From the NCBI GenBank assembly GCA_029262795.1, contig JAJCYT010000017.1:46229-110228 (forward strand): a DNA stretch of 64,000 nt, given 5' to 3'. The notes below the pieces were generated by a model. The model was not told where the DNA came from. It saw only the letters and a list, made by a program, of their open reading frames with translations, and searched no databases. Made by a program: the position numbers and the translations under genes. This DNA comes from Candidatus Fraserbacteria bacterium. GTDB taxonomy: Bacteria; Bipolaricaulota; Bipolaricaulia; RBG-16-55-9; JAJCYT01. Shown in pieces: positions 7,448 through 16,564 of the stretch. Position 1 is the stretch's first letter; each line of letters begins with the position of its first letter.

Positions 7448-8580
7448 TAAGTCGCACCCCATGTTCGGCCTGTTGGTCCCACGTATTCAGACTTGGGACG
7501 GATGAGGCGGTTGTTTTCCATCTGTTCCAGCACATGAGCAGCCCAGCCACCGATGCGACCAACTGCAAACACGGAGCTGAAAATTTCAGATTTCAAACCA
7601 ATGCCATGCAGCACCAGAGCAGTGTAAAACTCCACATTGGTTTGCAGGTTGCGTCCTGGTTTGTATTCCTCCAGCAAGCGCAAGGCGGTTTTTTCAACTG
7701 CTAAGGCGAGTTCATATAAAGAACGATCACCTGCTTTGTCGAACAATCTTTCAGAAGCCTGGGCCAGTACATCTGCGCGAGGGTCACGCACTTTATAAAC
7801 ACGATGGCCAAAACCCATCAGGCGTTCGCCATTGTCGAACATGTTGCGGATGTAGGCCTCGGCATTTTCTGGTTTGCCAATTTCAAACACCATGTCCAAA
7901 GCCGGACCAGGAGCGCCACCGTGCAACGGGCCTTTTAAGGCACCAATGGCACCTGTAATGGCTGAAAACATGTCTGATTCTGTGGAAGTAATCACCCGTG
8001 CGGTGAATGTTGAAGCGTTCAAGCCATGGTCAATGATGGTGGACCAGTAGGTGTCCAAAGCGCGCACAAATTCAGGGTCTGGCACTTCACCATGAATCAG
8101 GTACAAAAACTGACCCGCCTGGCTTAGTTCTTCTTTTGGTTCGAGCGCCGCTTGGCCATTTTTCATGCGCCAGTAGTTGCCGACAATCACAGGTGCCTTG
8201 GCGACCAGTTGAATGGCGCGTGCTCTGTTGGATTCCAATGAATTGTCTTCAGGTGCAGGGTCCGTGACAGAGAGCGTGGAAACCGCCATGCGCAGCGCAT
8301 CCATGGTGGGCAGAGATTTTGCAGCGGCCTGCTCCAACACATACATGGCAACATCCGGAAGTTGTTGCAGCGATTTGATTTGATCTGAAAAATCTTTGAG
8401 CTGTTGGGCATCGGGCAACTGGCCGTGCCAAAGCAAATATAATGATTGTTCATATGTGGCATTGGGTGCCAATTCTTCCAATGGGTATCCGGCAATAATC
8501 AATTCGCCGGCCAAGCCATCAACGTGGCTTAAGTTGGTTTCCGCAGCAACAGCATTTTCCAGTCCAGACACACTGGGCAT
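7447..8580 (-). CDS. gltA: Citrate synthase
   Basis: A 377-aa short-form citrate synthase, condensing acetyl-CoA and oxaloacetate into citrate. GPLHGGAPG and GFGHRVYKVRDPRA hold the two catalytic His, and the Asp/Arg region near the C-terminus (NVEFYTALVLHGIG) is conserved. The length fits the Gram-positive/archaeal type rather than the hexameric 430-aa form; 2-methylcitrate synthase activity cannot be excluded. The ATG has AAGGAGGCTCCATTC ahead of it. It is translationally coupled with the CysQ-like gene by TAATG, an unusual pairing. Confidence 0.93.
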   Translation of the reverse strand: MPSVSGLENAVAAETNLSHVDGLAGELIIAGYPLEELAPNATYEQSLYLLWHGQLPDAQQLKDFSDQIKSLQQLPDVAMYVLEQAAAKSLPTMDALRMAVSTLSVTDPAPEDNSLESNRARAIQLVAKAPVIVGNYWRMKNGQAALEPKEELSQAGQFLYLIHGEVPDPEFVRALDTYWSTIIDHGLNASTFTARVITSTESDMFSAITGAIGALKGPLHGGAPGPALDMVFEIGKPENAEAYIRNMFDNGERLMGFGHRVYKVRDPRADVLAQASERLFDKAGDRSLYELALAVEKTALRLLEEYKPGRNLQTNVEFYTALVLHGIGLKSEIFSSVFAVGRIGGWAAHVLEQMENNRLIRPKSEYVGPTGRTWGAT

Positions 8581-8749
8581 GAATGGAGCCTCCTTAGAAT
8601 CTACTTTTATCGTTTAATTTCTATCGTTGTCCAAGATGAATAATTTCACGTGTATGATATCAGAAATGGTCAAAGGATCAACTTCCTCAACAAAAAGTCT
8701 TGTCGATTTAAAACACTCGATTTACACTGATTTTCAGAAAGGCAAAACG

Positions 8750-9613
8750 ATGAAAATCATTCTACGTGGTCTGAAGCTGAGTGTCGTTTTCTTGCTGCTC
8801 TGGATAGGGAGTGTGTCAACAGCGTTTGCCCAGGGTGATAGCGGCTATGCAATCCATGTATTTCAAGATGTCATCTACTATCAAGGCGAAGGTTTTAATA
8901 GCAATAAACATCGCCTGGATATTTATCATCCTGTGATGCGACCCGGAGCGCCTGTCCTCATGTTTGTGCATGGCGGCGGCTGGACATTTGGCGACAAAAG
9001 TCTGTATGCCCATGTGGGCCAAACCTTTGCACAACGTGGCCTGACCACAGTATTGATCAACTATCGCCTTACGCCAGAAGTGCAGCACCCTGGTCATATT
9101 GAGGATGTGGCCCGCGCATTTGCCTGGATTCATCAAAACATTTCCATCTTTGGTGGCGATCCTGAAAATATTTTTTTATCGGGCCATTCAGCGGGTGGGC
9201 ATCTGGTGTCGTTGTTGGCGCTCAACCAAAACTATTTGCAGGTACATGGGCTTTCCAATAATGTCATCAAAGGCGTTGCTGCGATCAGTGGCGTGTATTT
9301 GATTGAGCCGGATTCTGTGGTGCTGCGATCTGTCTTTACTCGAAATCCACAAACACGAGCAGATGCCTCACCCATCCATCAATTTTCATTGCCGGCACCA
9401 CCGTTTTTATTTTTATATGCACAGTTTGATTTGATCACTTTGGACATTCAGGCGCGGGAACTGTACCGTCTGTTTGTCAAAAATAGAGGTCAGGCAGAGA
9501 TTCAGGAAATTCGTTTTCGCAATCATGATTCCATTGTGGAGCGCATTGGTCATTTCAACGATGCCACCACTGGTGAAATACAACAGTTTATTTTGAGGAA
9601 TTTATCTCTATGA
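8750..9613 (+). CDS. Exported alpha/beta hydrolase (esterase)
   Basis: A 287-aa secreted esterase/lipase-like protein. The signal peptide is KIILRGLKLSVVFLLLWIG followed by AFA|Q, so cleavage near residue 27. HGGGWTFGD is the oxyanion motif and SGHSAGGH the nucleophile elbow (Ser about 147); a His near the end (GHFN) may complete the triad. A longer in-frame start exists 41 codons upstream, but the ATG at 8750 has AGAAAGG in place and begins the signal peptide exactly. It is the first gene of a tightly overlapping set: its stop overlaps the M20 peptidase start as ATGA. Confidence 0.87.
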   Translation: MKIILRGLKLSVVFLLLWIGSVSTAFAQGDSGYAIHVFQDVIYYQGEGFNSNKHRLDIYHPVMRPGAPVLMFVHGGGWTFGDKSLYAHVGQTFAQRGLTTVLINYRLTPEVQHPGHIEDVARAFAWIHQNISIFGGDPENIFLSGHSAGGHLVSLLALNQNYLQVHGLSNNVIKGVAAISGVYLIEPDSVVLRSVFTRNPQTRADASPIHQFSLPAPPFLFLYAQFDLITLDIQARELYRLFVKNRGQAEIQEIRFRNHDSIVERIGHFNDATTGEIQQFILRNLSL

Positions 9614-10725
9614 GCATTTCTATTTCAGAACAGTTGCAGGCGCGGATTTTGGATTTGGCTGTTGACATTCAACAGGTGCCGGCGCCGACATTTGAGGAAA
9701 AAGAGCGTGCGGATTTTATCGAAGCCCAGTTCAGATTACTCAATCTGGAACAGGTTGAACAAGATGAAATGGGCAATGTGTACGGAAAACTATCCGGAGG
9801 ATCAGGCAAGCCCCTGTTGGTGAGTGCGCATCTGGACACCGTGTTTCCTATGGGCACCGATCTTACGGTCAAGCGTGAACCTGGAAAAATTCACGGCCCA
9901 GGTATCGGAGACAATTCCGTTGCAGTTGCTGCCTTGATCGGTTTGGCGTGGGCGATTCAGGCATTGAATATCGAGTTGCCTGGTGATCTTTGGTTCGCCG
10001 CCAACGTAGGCGAAGAAGGGCTGGGCGATCTCAAAGGGATGCGGGCCGTTATGGAAAAAATGAAAGATCAAGTGGCTGCCACCATTGTGCTCGAAGGCAT
10101 GATGATTGGCTTTGTCTGCTTTCAGGGCATTGGCTCGCGGCGCTATCGCATTTCGGCCACGGCACCCGGCGGTCACAGTTGGGGCGATTTTGGACAAACC
10201 AGCGCGATTCATACCCTGGTTCGATTGTGTGAAAAATTAACTTATTTGGAAGTGCCGACGATGCCAAAGACCACCTTTAACATTGGCGTGATCGAGGGAG
10301 GTGCTTCGGTCAATACCATTGCAGAAACGGCGAATATCCAACTGGATTTGCGCTCTGAATCTCAAGAAGAATTACAGAAATTGATTCAGCAGGTGGATGA
10401 CATTGTCATGAACTTTGATGCCGGTGATGCCAAAGTGGAAGTGACCACCATAGGGGATCGACCTTCTGGCGGTATCGAAAAAGATCATCCATTGGTGCAA
10501 CTTGCGATCAACACGCTCAACGATTTGGGAATGACGAATGCAGACTTGAGGGCTTCTTCAACCGATGCCAATATCCCACTTTCAATTGGACATCCAGCCA
10601 TCTGCATTGGCATCACTGATGGCCGAAATCCTCACAGGATCAGTGAATACATCGACACCGAGCCGCTTGGCAAAGGGATGGAACAACTCGTTCGGTTGGT
10701 GATCAAAGCACCTGGAGTTGTTTAA
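9610..10725 (+). CDS. M20 family metallopeptidase
   Basis: A 371-aa cytoplasmic zinc aminoacyl/peptidase-type hydrolase. SAHLDTVFP carries the first metal His and Asp, GIGDNSVAV the bridging Asp, and NVGEEGLGD the catalytic and metal Glu pair. SRRYRISATAPGGHSWGD marks the lid/dimerisation domain. It resembles peptidase T-like and acetylornithine-deacetylase-like members; the exact substrate is open. The start overlaps the esterase stop (ATGA) and its own stop overlaps the next gene (TAATG), so the three are probably one polycistron. Confidence 0.9.
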   Translation: MSISISEQLQARILDLAVDIQQVPAPTFEEKERADFIEAQFRLLNLEQVEQDEMGNVYGKLSGGSGKPLLVSAHLDTVFPMGTDLTVKREPGKIHGPGIGDNSVAVAALIGLAWAIQALNIELPGDLWFAANVGEEGLGDLKGMRAVMEKMKDQVAATIVLEGMMIGFVCFQGIGSRRYRISATAPGGHSWGDFGQTSAIHTLVRLCEKLTYLEVPTMPKTTFNIGVIEGGASVNTIAETANIQLDLRSESQEELQKLIQQVDDIVMNFDAGDAKVEVTTIGDRPSGGIEKDHPLVQLAINTLNDLGMTNADLRASSTDANIPLSIGHPAICIGITDGRNPHRISEYIDTEPLGKGMEQLVRLVIKAPGVV

Positions 10726-11726
10726 TGAGACCGTTCGATGATTTAACCAAGCAGGGACAAACGCGGCGTTTGCGCACATTGGCACTGGAAGCGATCAAAG
10801 CCTATTCCATCAAACTGGAAAAGCTGACCTTAATTCAAAACTCGTGGAATGCGACGTATCGCATCGACACCACTCAGGCCAAAACATACATGATGCGTGT
10901 CAATCGTGCTGGCCCTGGGGCGCACACCATCGAAGAGCTTGAGGCTGAAATGGCTTGGGTGGATGCGCTTTATCGTGAAACCAAACTGGGTGTGCCAAAG
11001 CCGTTGGTCAATCGGAAAAAGTCGCTCATCACGGTTGCTGAAACACAAGGCATTCCAGAGCCGCGTCATTGTGTGGTGTTCAGTTGGTTGCCTGGGAAAG
11101 TGGTCGGGGACAAAGCAACACCGGAAAATTATTTTAAGCTGGGACAGGTTTCAGCTCAGCTTCACCTTCACGCAATAAACTTCAAACCACCTCACTCTAA
11201 AAAAATTCGTGTTCATGACAATCCACTTCCATTTGGAGATGAAAACGTATTGTTCGATCCGGCCTATAAAAAGTGGTTTACAGCCAATCAGCGTAAGATC
11301 ATCGAACAGGCGATGCAGCACACCCAAGCTGCGTTAGATTTTCTCTACCGCAATAAACGTGGACGGCGAATCATTCACAACGATCTGCATCACTGGAATG
11401 CGATGTTGCATGAGGGCAAAGTTGCTCCTTTTGATTTTGAAGATTTGATGTGGGGATACCCTGTTCAGGATGTGGCGACCACGCTGTTTTATGTTCAATA
11501 TGCAGACAATTTCTCCGATTTGCTCCAATCTTTTCAACAGGGATATGAAACAATTACCACATGGCCAGAACGCTATGGTAGTGAGATCAACCACTATATG
11601 GCCGCCCGCCGTTTGATGTTTATCAACTATCTCATCCAATCCACCGATCCTGAAGAACGGGAATTCGCGCCTCAGTACATCAAAACTGCTGTGTCTCGCT
11701 TGCAAGAATATTTGAAATCTCTTTGA
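10725..11726 (+). CDS. APH/HSK2-type small-molecule kinase
   Basis: A 333-aa protein-kinase-like phosphotransferase. IIHNDLHHWNAMLHEG is the catalytic loop (Asp base, Asn metal ligand) and FDFEDLMWGYPVQDVA the metal-binding DFE/D motif of the aminoglycoside-phosphotransferase superfamily. The N-terminal lobe includes NSWNATYRIDT, a glycine-loop equivalent. Close families phosphorylate homoserine, choline, Ser/Thr proteins (SrkA) or aminoglycosides. In an operon of peptide and ester hydrolases a metabolic role is more likely than drug resistance, but that is inference. Confidence 0.82.
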   Translation: MRPFDDLTKQGQTRRLRTLALEAIKAYSIKLEKLTLIQNSWNATYRIDTTQAKTYMMRVNRAGPGAHTIEELEAEMAWVDALYRETKLGVPKPLVNRKKSLITVAETQGIPEPRHCVVFSWLPGKVVGDKATPENYFKLGQVSAQLHLHAINFKPPHSKKIRVHDNPLPFGDENVLFDPAYKKWFTANQRKIIEQAMQHTQAALDFLYRNKRGRRIIHNDLHHWNAMLHEGKVAPFDFEDLMWGYPVQDVATTLFYVQYADNFSDLLQSFQQGYETITTWPERYGSEINHYMAARRLMFINYLIQSTDPEEREFAPQYIKTAVSRLQEYLKSL

Positions 11727-11809
11727 GGCAGTAAAATTAAATTTGAAATATAAGTTGCGTTTTGATGAAATATTTATTACATTTACTTTGTCGTTGAAAA
11801 GGAGCGTTT

Positions 11810-13321
11810 ATGAAAGTCATTATTGAGCAGGGAGAGATTCAGTCTGCATCTGTGGATGCCATTGTGGTGAATTTATTCCAAGGCGTGACCCAACCTGGAG
11901 GGGCAACGGGTGCTGTGGATCAGGCATTGAATGGTGCAATCAGCGATTTGATTACTACGGGAGATTTCACAGGTAAATCAGGTGAAGTTGCGACGCTTTA
12001 CTCTCGTGGTGCAATCACAGCCCAACGGGTGCTTGTGGTGGGATTGGGAGAATCGGACAAGTTTGATCAGGAAGCTGTGCGTGAAGCCTCTGGTGTGGTG
12101 GCAAAATGCGCTGAGAAATTAAATATAAAAGCGCTTGCCACCATCGTGCATGGCGGTGGCATCGGTGGGATGGATGTGGTTGAGGCAGCTCAGGCTGTGG
12201 TCGAGGGCAGTCTTTTGGCAACTTACAAATACGATGCCCCAAAATCCAAGCCCGATGAATCCAAACCAGTGGAAGAACTCCATCTGGTTGAGTTCGATGC
12301 GTCCAAAATCGAACCGATTGAAGCGGGCGCTCAGGCAGGCGAAGCCATTGCTGAAGGCGTCTACCTCGCCCGCACCCTGGCCAATCAGCCAAGTAATGTG
12401 GCAACACCAACCGCAATGGCAGAAGCGGCACAGGCCATGTGTGAGTCAGTGGGATTGAATTGCCACATTCTGGATGAAGACGAAATGCATGCCGAGAAAA
12501 TGGGGCTTTTGTCGGCCGTCACAAAAGGGTCCTCCGAACCTGCCAAATTCATCGTGATGGAACACAAACCTAAAAATGCCAAAAACGATGGCCCTGTGGT
12601 CCTCGTGGGTAAGGGCGTGACGTTTGACACCGGGGGATATTCCCTCAAGCCTGTGGCTGGCATCGTCGGTATGAAGGGTGACATGAGTGGTGCAGCTGCC
12701 GTTATCGGTGCGATGAATGCAGTGGGGCGTTTGAAACTTCCCGTTCATGTGGTGGGCTTGGTGCCTGCTGTTGAAAATATGGTGAGTGCAACTGCGTTTA
12801 AGCCCAACGATGTGTTTATCGGAAAAAATGGCGTCAGCGTGGAAATCATCAGCACGGATGCCGAAGGCCGATTGGTTCTGGCTGATGCGCTGTGCTATGC
12901 GGACAGTCTCAATCCCAGCGTTGTGATTGATGTGGCAACATTGACCGGTGCCAAAATGATTGCATTGGGCAAGCACCTCAGTGGTCTGTTTGTCGACGAT
13001 GACGAACTGCATGACGCACTGGTGGCTGCGGGCAAAAAAACAGGGGAGCCATTTTGGCGTATGCCACTGGATCCGATCTACGATCGTCAACTGAAGACCC
13101 AAGTGGCAGACTTGAAAAACACTGGAGGCCAACCTGGAGGCGCGGTGACAGCGGCTCGTTTTCTCGCACATTTTGTAGGCGACTGGCCTTGGGCGCATAT
13201 CGATATTGCTGGGAATCACTTGTATAGCGAAGGTCCAGAATTCACGCCGCGAAGCTATTTAACTCCAGGCTCAACAGGCAATCCTATGCGAGCCTTTGTC
13301 GAATATTTACGGAATCTTTAG
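11810..13321 (+). CDS. pepA: Leucyl aminopeptidase (M17)
   Basis: A 503-aa cytosolic aminopeptidase A/I with two domains: an N-terminal macro-like domain (about 1-165) and a C-terminal dizinc catalytic domain. GKGVTFDTGGYSLKP holds the metal Lys and Asp, GMKGDMSGAAAV the next Asp, and STDAEGRLVLADAL the signature with catalytic Arg; the first residue is Ser where Asn is usual (NTDAEGRL). Length is standard. AAAGGAGCGTTT precedes the ATG. It follows the M20/kinase operon by 83 bases and fits the same peptide-use theme. E. coli PepA also binds DNA in recombination; nothing here supports that role. Confidence 0.95.
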   Translation: MKVIIEQGEIQSASVDAIVVNLFQGVTQPGGATGAVDQALNGAISDLITTGDFTGKSGEVATLYSRGAITAQRVLVVGLGESDKFDQEAVREASGVVAKCAEKLNIKALATIVHGGGIGGMDVVEAAQAVVEGSLLATYKYDAPKSKPDESKPVEELHLVEFDASKIEPIEAGAQAGEAIAEGVYLARTLANQPSNVATPTAMAEAAQAMCESVGLNCHILDEDEMHAEKMGLLSAVTKGSSEPAKFIVMEHKPKNAKNDGPVVLVGKGVTFDTGGYSLKPVAGIVGMKGDMSGAAAVIGAMNAVGRLKLPVHVVGLVPAVENMVSATAFKPNDVFIGKNGVSVEIISTDAEGRLVLADALCYADSLNPSVVIDVATLTGAKMIALGKHLSGLFVDDDELHDALVAAGKKTGEPFWRMPLDPIYDRQLKTQVADLKNTGGQPGGAVTAARFLAHFVGDWPWAHIDIAGNHLYSEGPEFTPRSYLTPGSTGNPMRAFVEYLRNL

Positions 13322-13350
13322 ATGATGCAGAGTATTTAGGAAGGATATTT

Positions 13351-14361
13351 ATGAGTGTCGCTGAAAAAGTGGCTGAGCCTCTGTTGGTACTAACGCGCAA
13401 GGACATTGCTCAGTTGATGGTTTTTAACGATTACGTGCTCGCCGTTGAAGATGCATTTCGGCTTTATGAAGAAGGCAAAGCGCTGTCTCCGGGTGTGCTG
13501 GACATTCATGGCGAGGGCGGTGCATTTCATGTCAAAGCCGCTGGGTTACCGTTGGAACGAACTTATGTGGCTGTGAAAGTGAATGGGAATTTTTCCGAAA
13601 ACCGAAGCCTGCATGGCCTGCCCACCATTCAAGGCGCGATTACCTTATGTGATGCCACCAATGGAAGCCCGCTGGCCTTTATGGATTCAATGGAAGTCAC
13701 CACCATGCGAACCGGCGCAGCCACGGCGGTTGCGGCCAAATATCTCGCTCGATCAGACTCAAAAGTGGCAACCATTTGCGGTTGCGGAGAACAGGGGAAA
13801 ATTCAACTCATCGCTTTGGAGCATTTTTTAATGCTTGAAAAAGTTTTTTCATTTGATCTCGATGAACAAAAAGCCAAGTCTTTTGCCGAGGAAATGTCTC
13901 AGGTGTTGAATCTCGAAGTGATTCCAACATCCAATCTTCAAGAAGCGACATTACAAAGCGATGCTGTTGTCACCTGCACCACGTCACGACAGGCCTTTCT
14001 CAAGTCAGAAGATGTGAAGCCAGGAACATTTATCGCAGCCGTTGGTGCGGACAGTGATGATAAAAGTGAGCTTGCGCCAGATTTGATGGCGTCCAGCAAG
14101 GTGGTTGTGGACATTGTCGATCAGTGTGCACGAATTGGCGATTTACACCATGCACTTGATGCAGGCGCGATGGAGAAATTTGAAGTCTATGGAGAACTTG
14201 GTGAAATTGTAACCAAACGAAAATTGAATCGAAGCGCTCCTGATGACACCATCATTTTTGATTCTACAGGGACAGCGCTACAGGATGTGGCTGCTGCCGC
14301 AGTGATCTACGAACGTGCTAAGCAAAAAGGGCTGGGGTATTTGTGTGATCTGGCTGGTTGA
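13351..14361 (+). CDS. Ornithine cyclodeaminase/mu-crystallin family enzyme
   Basis: A 336-aa NAD(P)-dependent enzyme. EVTTMRTGAATAVAAKYLA and the following CGCGEQGKIQLIAL (GxGxQG) form the dinucleotide site; the N-terminal AFHVKAAG and VAVKVNGNF carry the Lys and Arg that bind the substrate in the family. Members include ornithine cyclodeaminase, alanine dehydrogenase (archaeal type) and ketimine reductase, and sequence alone does not separate them here. It lies 29 bases after pepA with AAGGATAT as SD, so it may be cotranscribed and act on amino acids released by it. Confidence 0.87.
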   Translation: MSVAEKVAEPLLVLTRKDIAQLMVFNDYVLAVEDAFRLYEEGKALSPGVLDIHGEGGAFHVKAAGLPLERTYVAVKVNGNFSENRSLHGLPTIQGAITLCDATNGSPLAFMDSMEVTTMRTGAATAVAAKYLARSDSKVATICGCGEQGKIQLIALEHFLMLEKVFSFDLDEQKAKSFAEEMSQVLNLEVIPTSNLQEATLQSDAVVTCTTSRQAFLKSEDVKPGTFIAAVGADSDDKSELAPDLMASSKVVVDIVDQCARIGDLHHALDAGAMEKFEVYGELGEIVTKRKLNRSAPDDTIIFDSTGTALQDVAAAAVIYERAKQKGLGYLCDLAG

Positions 14362-14392
14362 GGTTTGATGTCGCTATATGATTATGGGATTC

Positions 14393-14433
14393 TATAATTC
14401 AATAAGTCTATGAAATTGGTTTGTAGAATTTCA
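14393..14433 (+). promoter_or_regulatory. -10 box and inverted repeat upstream of the cupin gene
   Basis: TATAAT at 14393-14398 is followed by a perfect 7-bp inverted repeat, TGAAATT (14411-14417) / AATTTCA (14427-14433), which would lie in the first bases of the transcript. It could be an operator or a 5' hairpin. No good -35 sits at 17 bases. Confidence 0.35.
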
Positions 14434-14452
14434 GATCACTCAAGGAGGTCAG

Positions 14453-14776
14453 ATGTATTTTTGCAATTATGAAGAACGCGAAACCAAGGAGCTTTTTCCT
14501 GGGATCAGGGCCAAAACATTTTGGGGAGACAACATGCTGTTGTCCGTGCTGGAGATGGACCCGCACGTTGTGGTGCCGCTTCACAGTCACCCACACGAAC
14601 AAAGTGGCACGGTGTATGAGGGCGAGTTTGAAATGACCATTGGTGGCGAAACCAAAACCATGAAGCCCGGCGACACCTACATCATCCCAGGCGGGGTGGA
14701 ACACACTGTCACCATTGGCGATAAAACCGTCAAAGCGTTGGATATTTTCAGTCCGGTGCGCGAAGAATACAAATAA
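14453..14776 (+). CDS. Single-domain cupin protein
   Basis: A 107-aa beta-barrel protein with both cupin motifs: VPLHSHPHEQSGTVYEGEFE (metal-binding His, His and Glu/Gln positions) and GDTYIIPGGVEHTV (second His). Such small cupins bind a metal and may act as isomerases, dioxygenases or ligand sensors; there is no clue to the substrate. Tight SD CAAGGAGGTCAG. It ends in a shared bidirectional terminator with msrB. Confidence 0.85.
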   Translation: MYFCNYEERETKELFPGIRAKTFWGDNMLLSVLEMDPHVVVPLHSHPHEQSGTVYEGEFEMTIGGETKTMKPGDTYIIPGGVEHTVTIGDKTVKALDIFSPVREEYK

Positions 14777-14790
14777 TTTTGAGTTGGGAA

Positions 14791-14824
14791 AAAAAGAGGG
14801 ACACGCTGTAGTGTCCCTCTTTTT
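14791..14824. terminator. Bidirectional intrinsic terminator
   Basis: AAAAAGAGGGACAC (14791-14804) pairs perfectly with GTGTCCCTCTTTTT (14811-14824) around a 6-base loop, giving a T tract on both strands. It serves the cupin gene on + and msrB on -, whose stop codon starts in its last bases. Confidence 0.9.
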
Positions 14825-15231
14825 TATTCAGATGGTTCTTCTTTTTGAAACTTCAAGGCGGCGGAATTGATGCAATAGCGTTCGCCACTAGGGTTTGGCC
14901 CATCAGGGAAAACGTGGCCCAGATGGGCATCACAGGATGCACAGCTCACTTCGATGCGACGCATTCCTAGACTGAGATCTTCCTCCTGATGAACATTGTC
15001 CTTGTTCACAGCATCCCAAAAGCTAGGCCAGCCGGAGCCGGAATCGTACTTTTGTTCGGAACTGAACAACGCTGCACCACAGCAGATGCAATGGTACATG
15101 CCATCTTCTTTATAAGTGTTGTACTCACCCGTAAACGGTGCTTCAGTGCCCTTGTTGCGGGTGACATGATATTGTTCAGGCGTGAGTTCCTGTTGCCATT
15201 GTTCTTCTGTTTTTTGAATTTTTTCTACCAT
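14824..15231 (-). CDS. msrB: Peptide-methionine (R)-S-oxide reductase
   Basis: A 135-aa MsrB that repairs the R form of methionine sulfoxide in proteins using thioredoxin. CICCG and [13 protein letters not shown] contain the four Cys of the structural zinc, and RYCINSAAL has the catalytic Cys. The N-terminal [20 protein letters not shown] and GSGWPSFW are diagnostic. No MsrA partner and no signal peptide, so it acts in the cytoplasm. The ATG has no SD; a -10-like TATTCT ends six bases before it, implying a leaderless mRNA. Confidence 0.95.
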   Translation of the reverse strand: MVEKIQKTEEQWQQELTPEQYHVTRNKGTEAPFTGEYNTYKEDGMYHCICCGAALFSSEQKYDSGSGWPSFWDAVNKDNVHQEEDLSLGMRRIEVSCASCDAHLGHVFPDGPNPSGERYCINSAALKFQKEEPSE

Positions 15232-15237
15232 AAGTAA

Positions 15238-15267
15238 AGAATATCAGCGAATTGAGGATGATTCCAA
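15238..15267 (-). promoter_or_regulatory. Predicted leaderless promoter of msrB
   Basis: On the minus strand: TTGGAA (15267-15262), 18-base spacer, TATTCT (15243-15238), then six bases to the ATG. The start site expected seven bases past the -10 is the A of the ATG. Confidence 0.5.
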
Positions 15268-15271
15268 TTCA

Positions 15272-16456
15272 TCAACCGCTACTGACCACAGATTCTGCAT
15301 CCAGTACGGCGGGCACAATGTAATTTGTGATCATGGACTGAGCCGAGCGAGGCGCACCGTTGTAGTTTTCGCCGGTGACCGTGACCACCATATCAAAGTG
15401 TCGAATTACAAAAATGTGTTGACCACCCCAACCGGAGGTGTAATCAATGTCCGAAGGATTAGGTGTATGACCACTCACGCCGGATAAAGGCATCATCCAC
15501 CACTGGAATCCGTAAGCGCCAGCACCACGAGGCACAAACGAACTGGTGGACTGGTTGAGCCATTCCTTTGTCACAATCTGCTGTCCTTCCCACATGCCGT
15601 CGTTGAGGACCATGAGCCCGATCTTCATCATATCGCGAGGCGTAAGGAAAGAGCCCCAACCTGTATTAAAAATGTCTTCTGGCCCTTCTTCCCAATCGAA
15701 GTTGGTGATGCCCAACGGCCCGAACAAATTTTCTACCGCAAACTCGACTGTATTCAGTCCTGTGGTGTTTCGGATGATGCCGGAGAGCAACATGGTGGCT
15801 CCACTGTTGTAACGATAAAACGTGCCAGGGGCAGTCGCCATTGGCAGATCGAGCATGTGTTTCATCCAGTCCGGACTGGCAAACAGATGCGTGGTGGGGT
15901 TGTTGGGCGTGGTGTAGCGGGTGGAATGTTCGTTCCAATCAAAGCCAGCGCGCATGGTGAGCACATCTTCGAGCGTGATGGCTTCTTTGCGATCATCATA
16001 ATTAAGGATATCGCTGCGCTCGTATTCTGGGAAAAAGTCCAACAGCTTTTGATCCAGGCTTTGAATATGCCCCTGTTCCATCGCGATCCCAATCAACATG
16101 GAGGTGATGCTCTTGGTCGTGGAATACATGCGATGCGGGATTGTGCCGTCATAATCACGGAAATATTTTTCCATCACCATTTGGCCATCCCGGGAAATCA
16201 ACAGACTGTCCACCAATCCCCACAACCCACGTTCAATTTCATCGACCAGCTGATTCAAACGACTTTCATCGATGTTTTGATCAGCAGGCGAAACCGTTTC
16301 CTCAAAGTTCAGTTGAGCAAACTGAACCGGCGGACTGGTGGTGGCTTCAGCCGTTTCCGTGTTTGATGCAGTAGGTGTGGAATTATCACAAGCAGTTAGC
16401 CCAAAGACAGCGACCAACAGCAAACAAAAAAAGATAGAGACTTTAGAAAAACCCAT
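15272..16456 (-). CDS. Serine hydrolase lipoprotein, beta-lactamase/class C fold
   Basis: A 394-aa lipoprotein: hydrophobic N-terminus then lipobox LTAC-D, a Thr/Ser-rich linker to about residue 50, and a penicillin-binding/class-C-beta-lactamase-like domain. STTKSI is the SxxK nucleophile motif, YRYNSG the YxN motif, and a Gly-rich stretch near the end (SGWGGQHIFV) stands where KTG occurs. Many such exported proteins are esterases or D-aminopeptidases, not beta-lactamases. The ATG at 16456 is preferred over one five codons earlier because AGGGGTGA lies seven bases ahead. The -D residue after the lipobox Cys would matter only in enterobacterial Lol sorting. Confidence 0.87.
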   Translation of the reverse strand: MGFSKVSIFFCLLLVAVFGLTACDNSTPTASNTETAEATTSPPVQFAQLNFEETVSPADQNIDESRLNQLVDEIERGLWGLVDSLLISRDGQMVMEKYFRDYDGTIPHRMYSTTKSITSMLIGIAMEQGHIQSLDQKLLDFFPEYERSDILNYDDRKEAITLEDVLTMRAGFDWNEHSTRYTTPNNPTTHLFASPDWMKHMLDLPMATAPGTFYRYNSGATMLLSGIIRNTTGLNTVEFAVENLFGPLGITNFDWEEGPEDIFNTGWGSFLTPRDMMKIGLMVLNDGMWEGQQIVTKEWLNQSTSSFVPRGAGAYGFQWWMMPLSGVSGHTPNPSDIDYTSGWGGQHIFVIRHFDMVVTVTGENYNGAPRSAQSMITNYIVPAVLDAESVVSSG

Positions 16457-16564
16457 GCAGTCACCCCTCATGGCAGATTGAAGTCATTCTAGCACGGGGT
16501 TCTTGAGGGATGACAAAAGAGCATCAATGTTGATGTCTTTTTGTGGGGCTGAATATTTTTGGAA

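Noticed and set aside
11760-11809. Possible promoter upstream of pepA (TTGATG and TACTTT-like boxes)
   Set aside because: The match is poor in an A+T-rich gap of 83 bases and cotranscription with the upstream operon is as likely.
12446-13219. 257-codon frame antisense to pepA
   Set aside because: Complete overlap with a strongly conserved M17 gene and shadow-type composition; no ribosome binding site.
15857-16366. 169-codon plus-strand frame opposite the serine hydrolase lipoprotein gene
   Set aside because: Overlaps the SxxK region and linker of a well-supported gene; no motif or SD.
15272-16456. Antibiotic-resistance beta-lactamase
   Set aside because: SxxK and YxN are shared by many esterases and peptidases of this fold; lipoprotein form and neighbours give no support for drug resistance.
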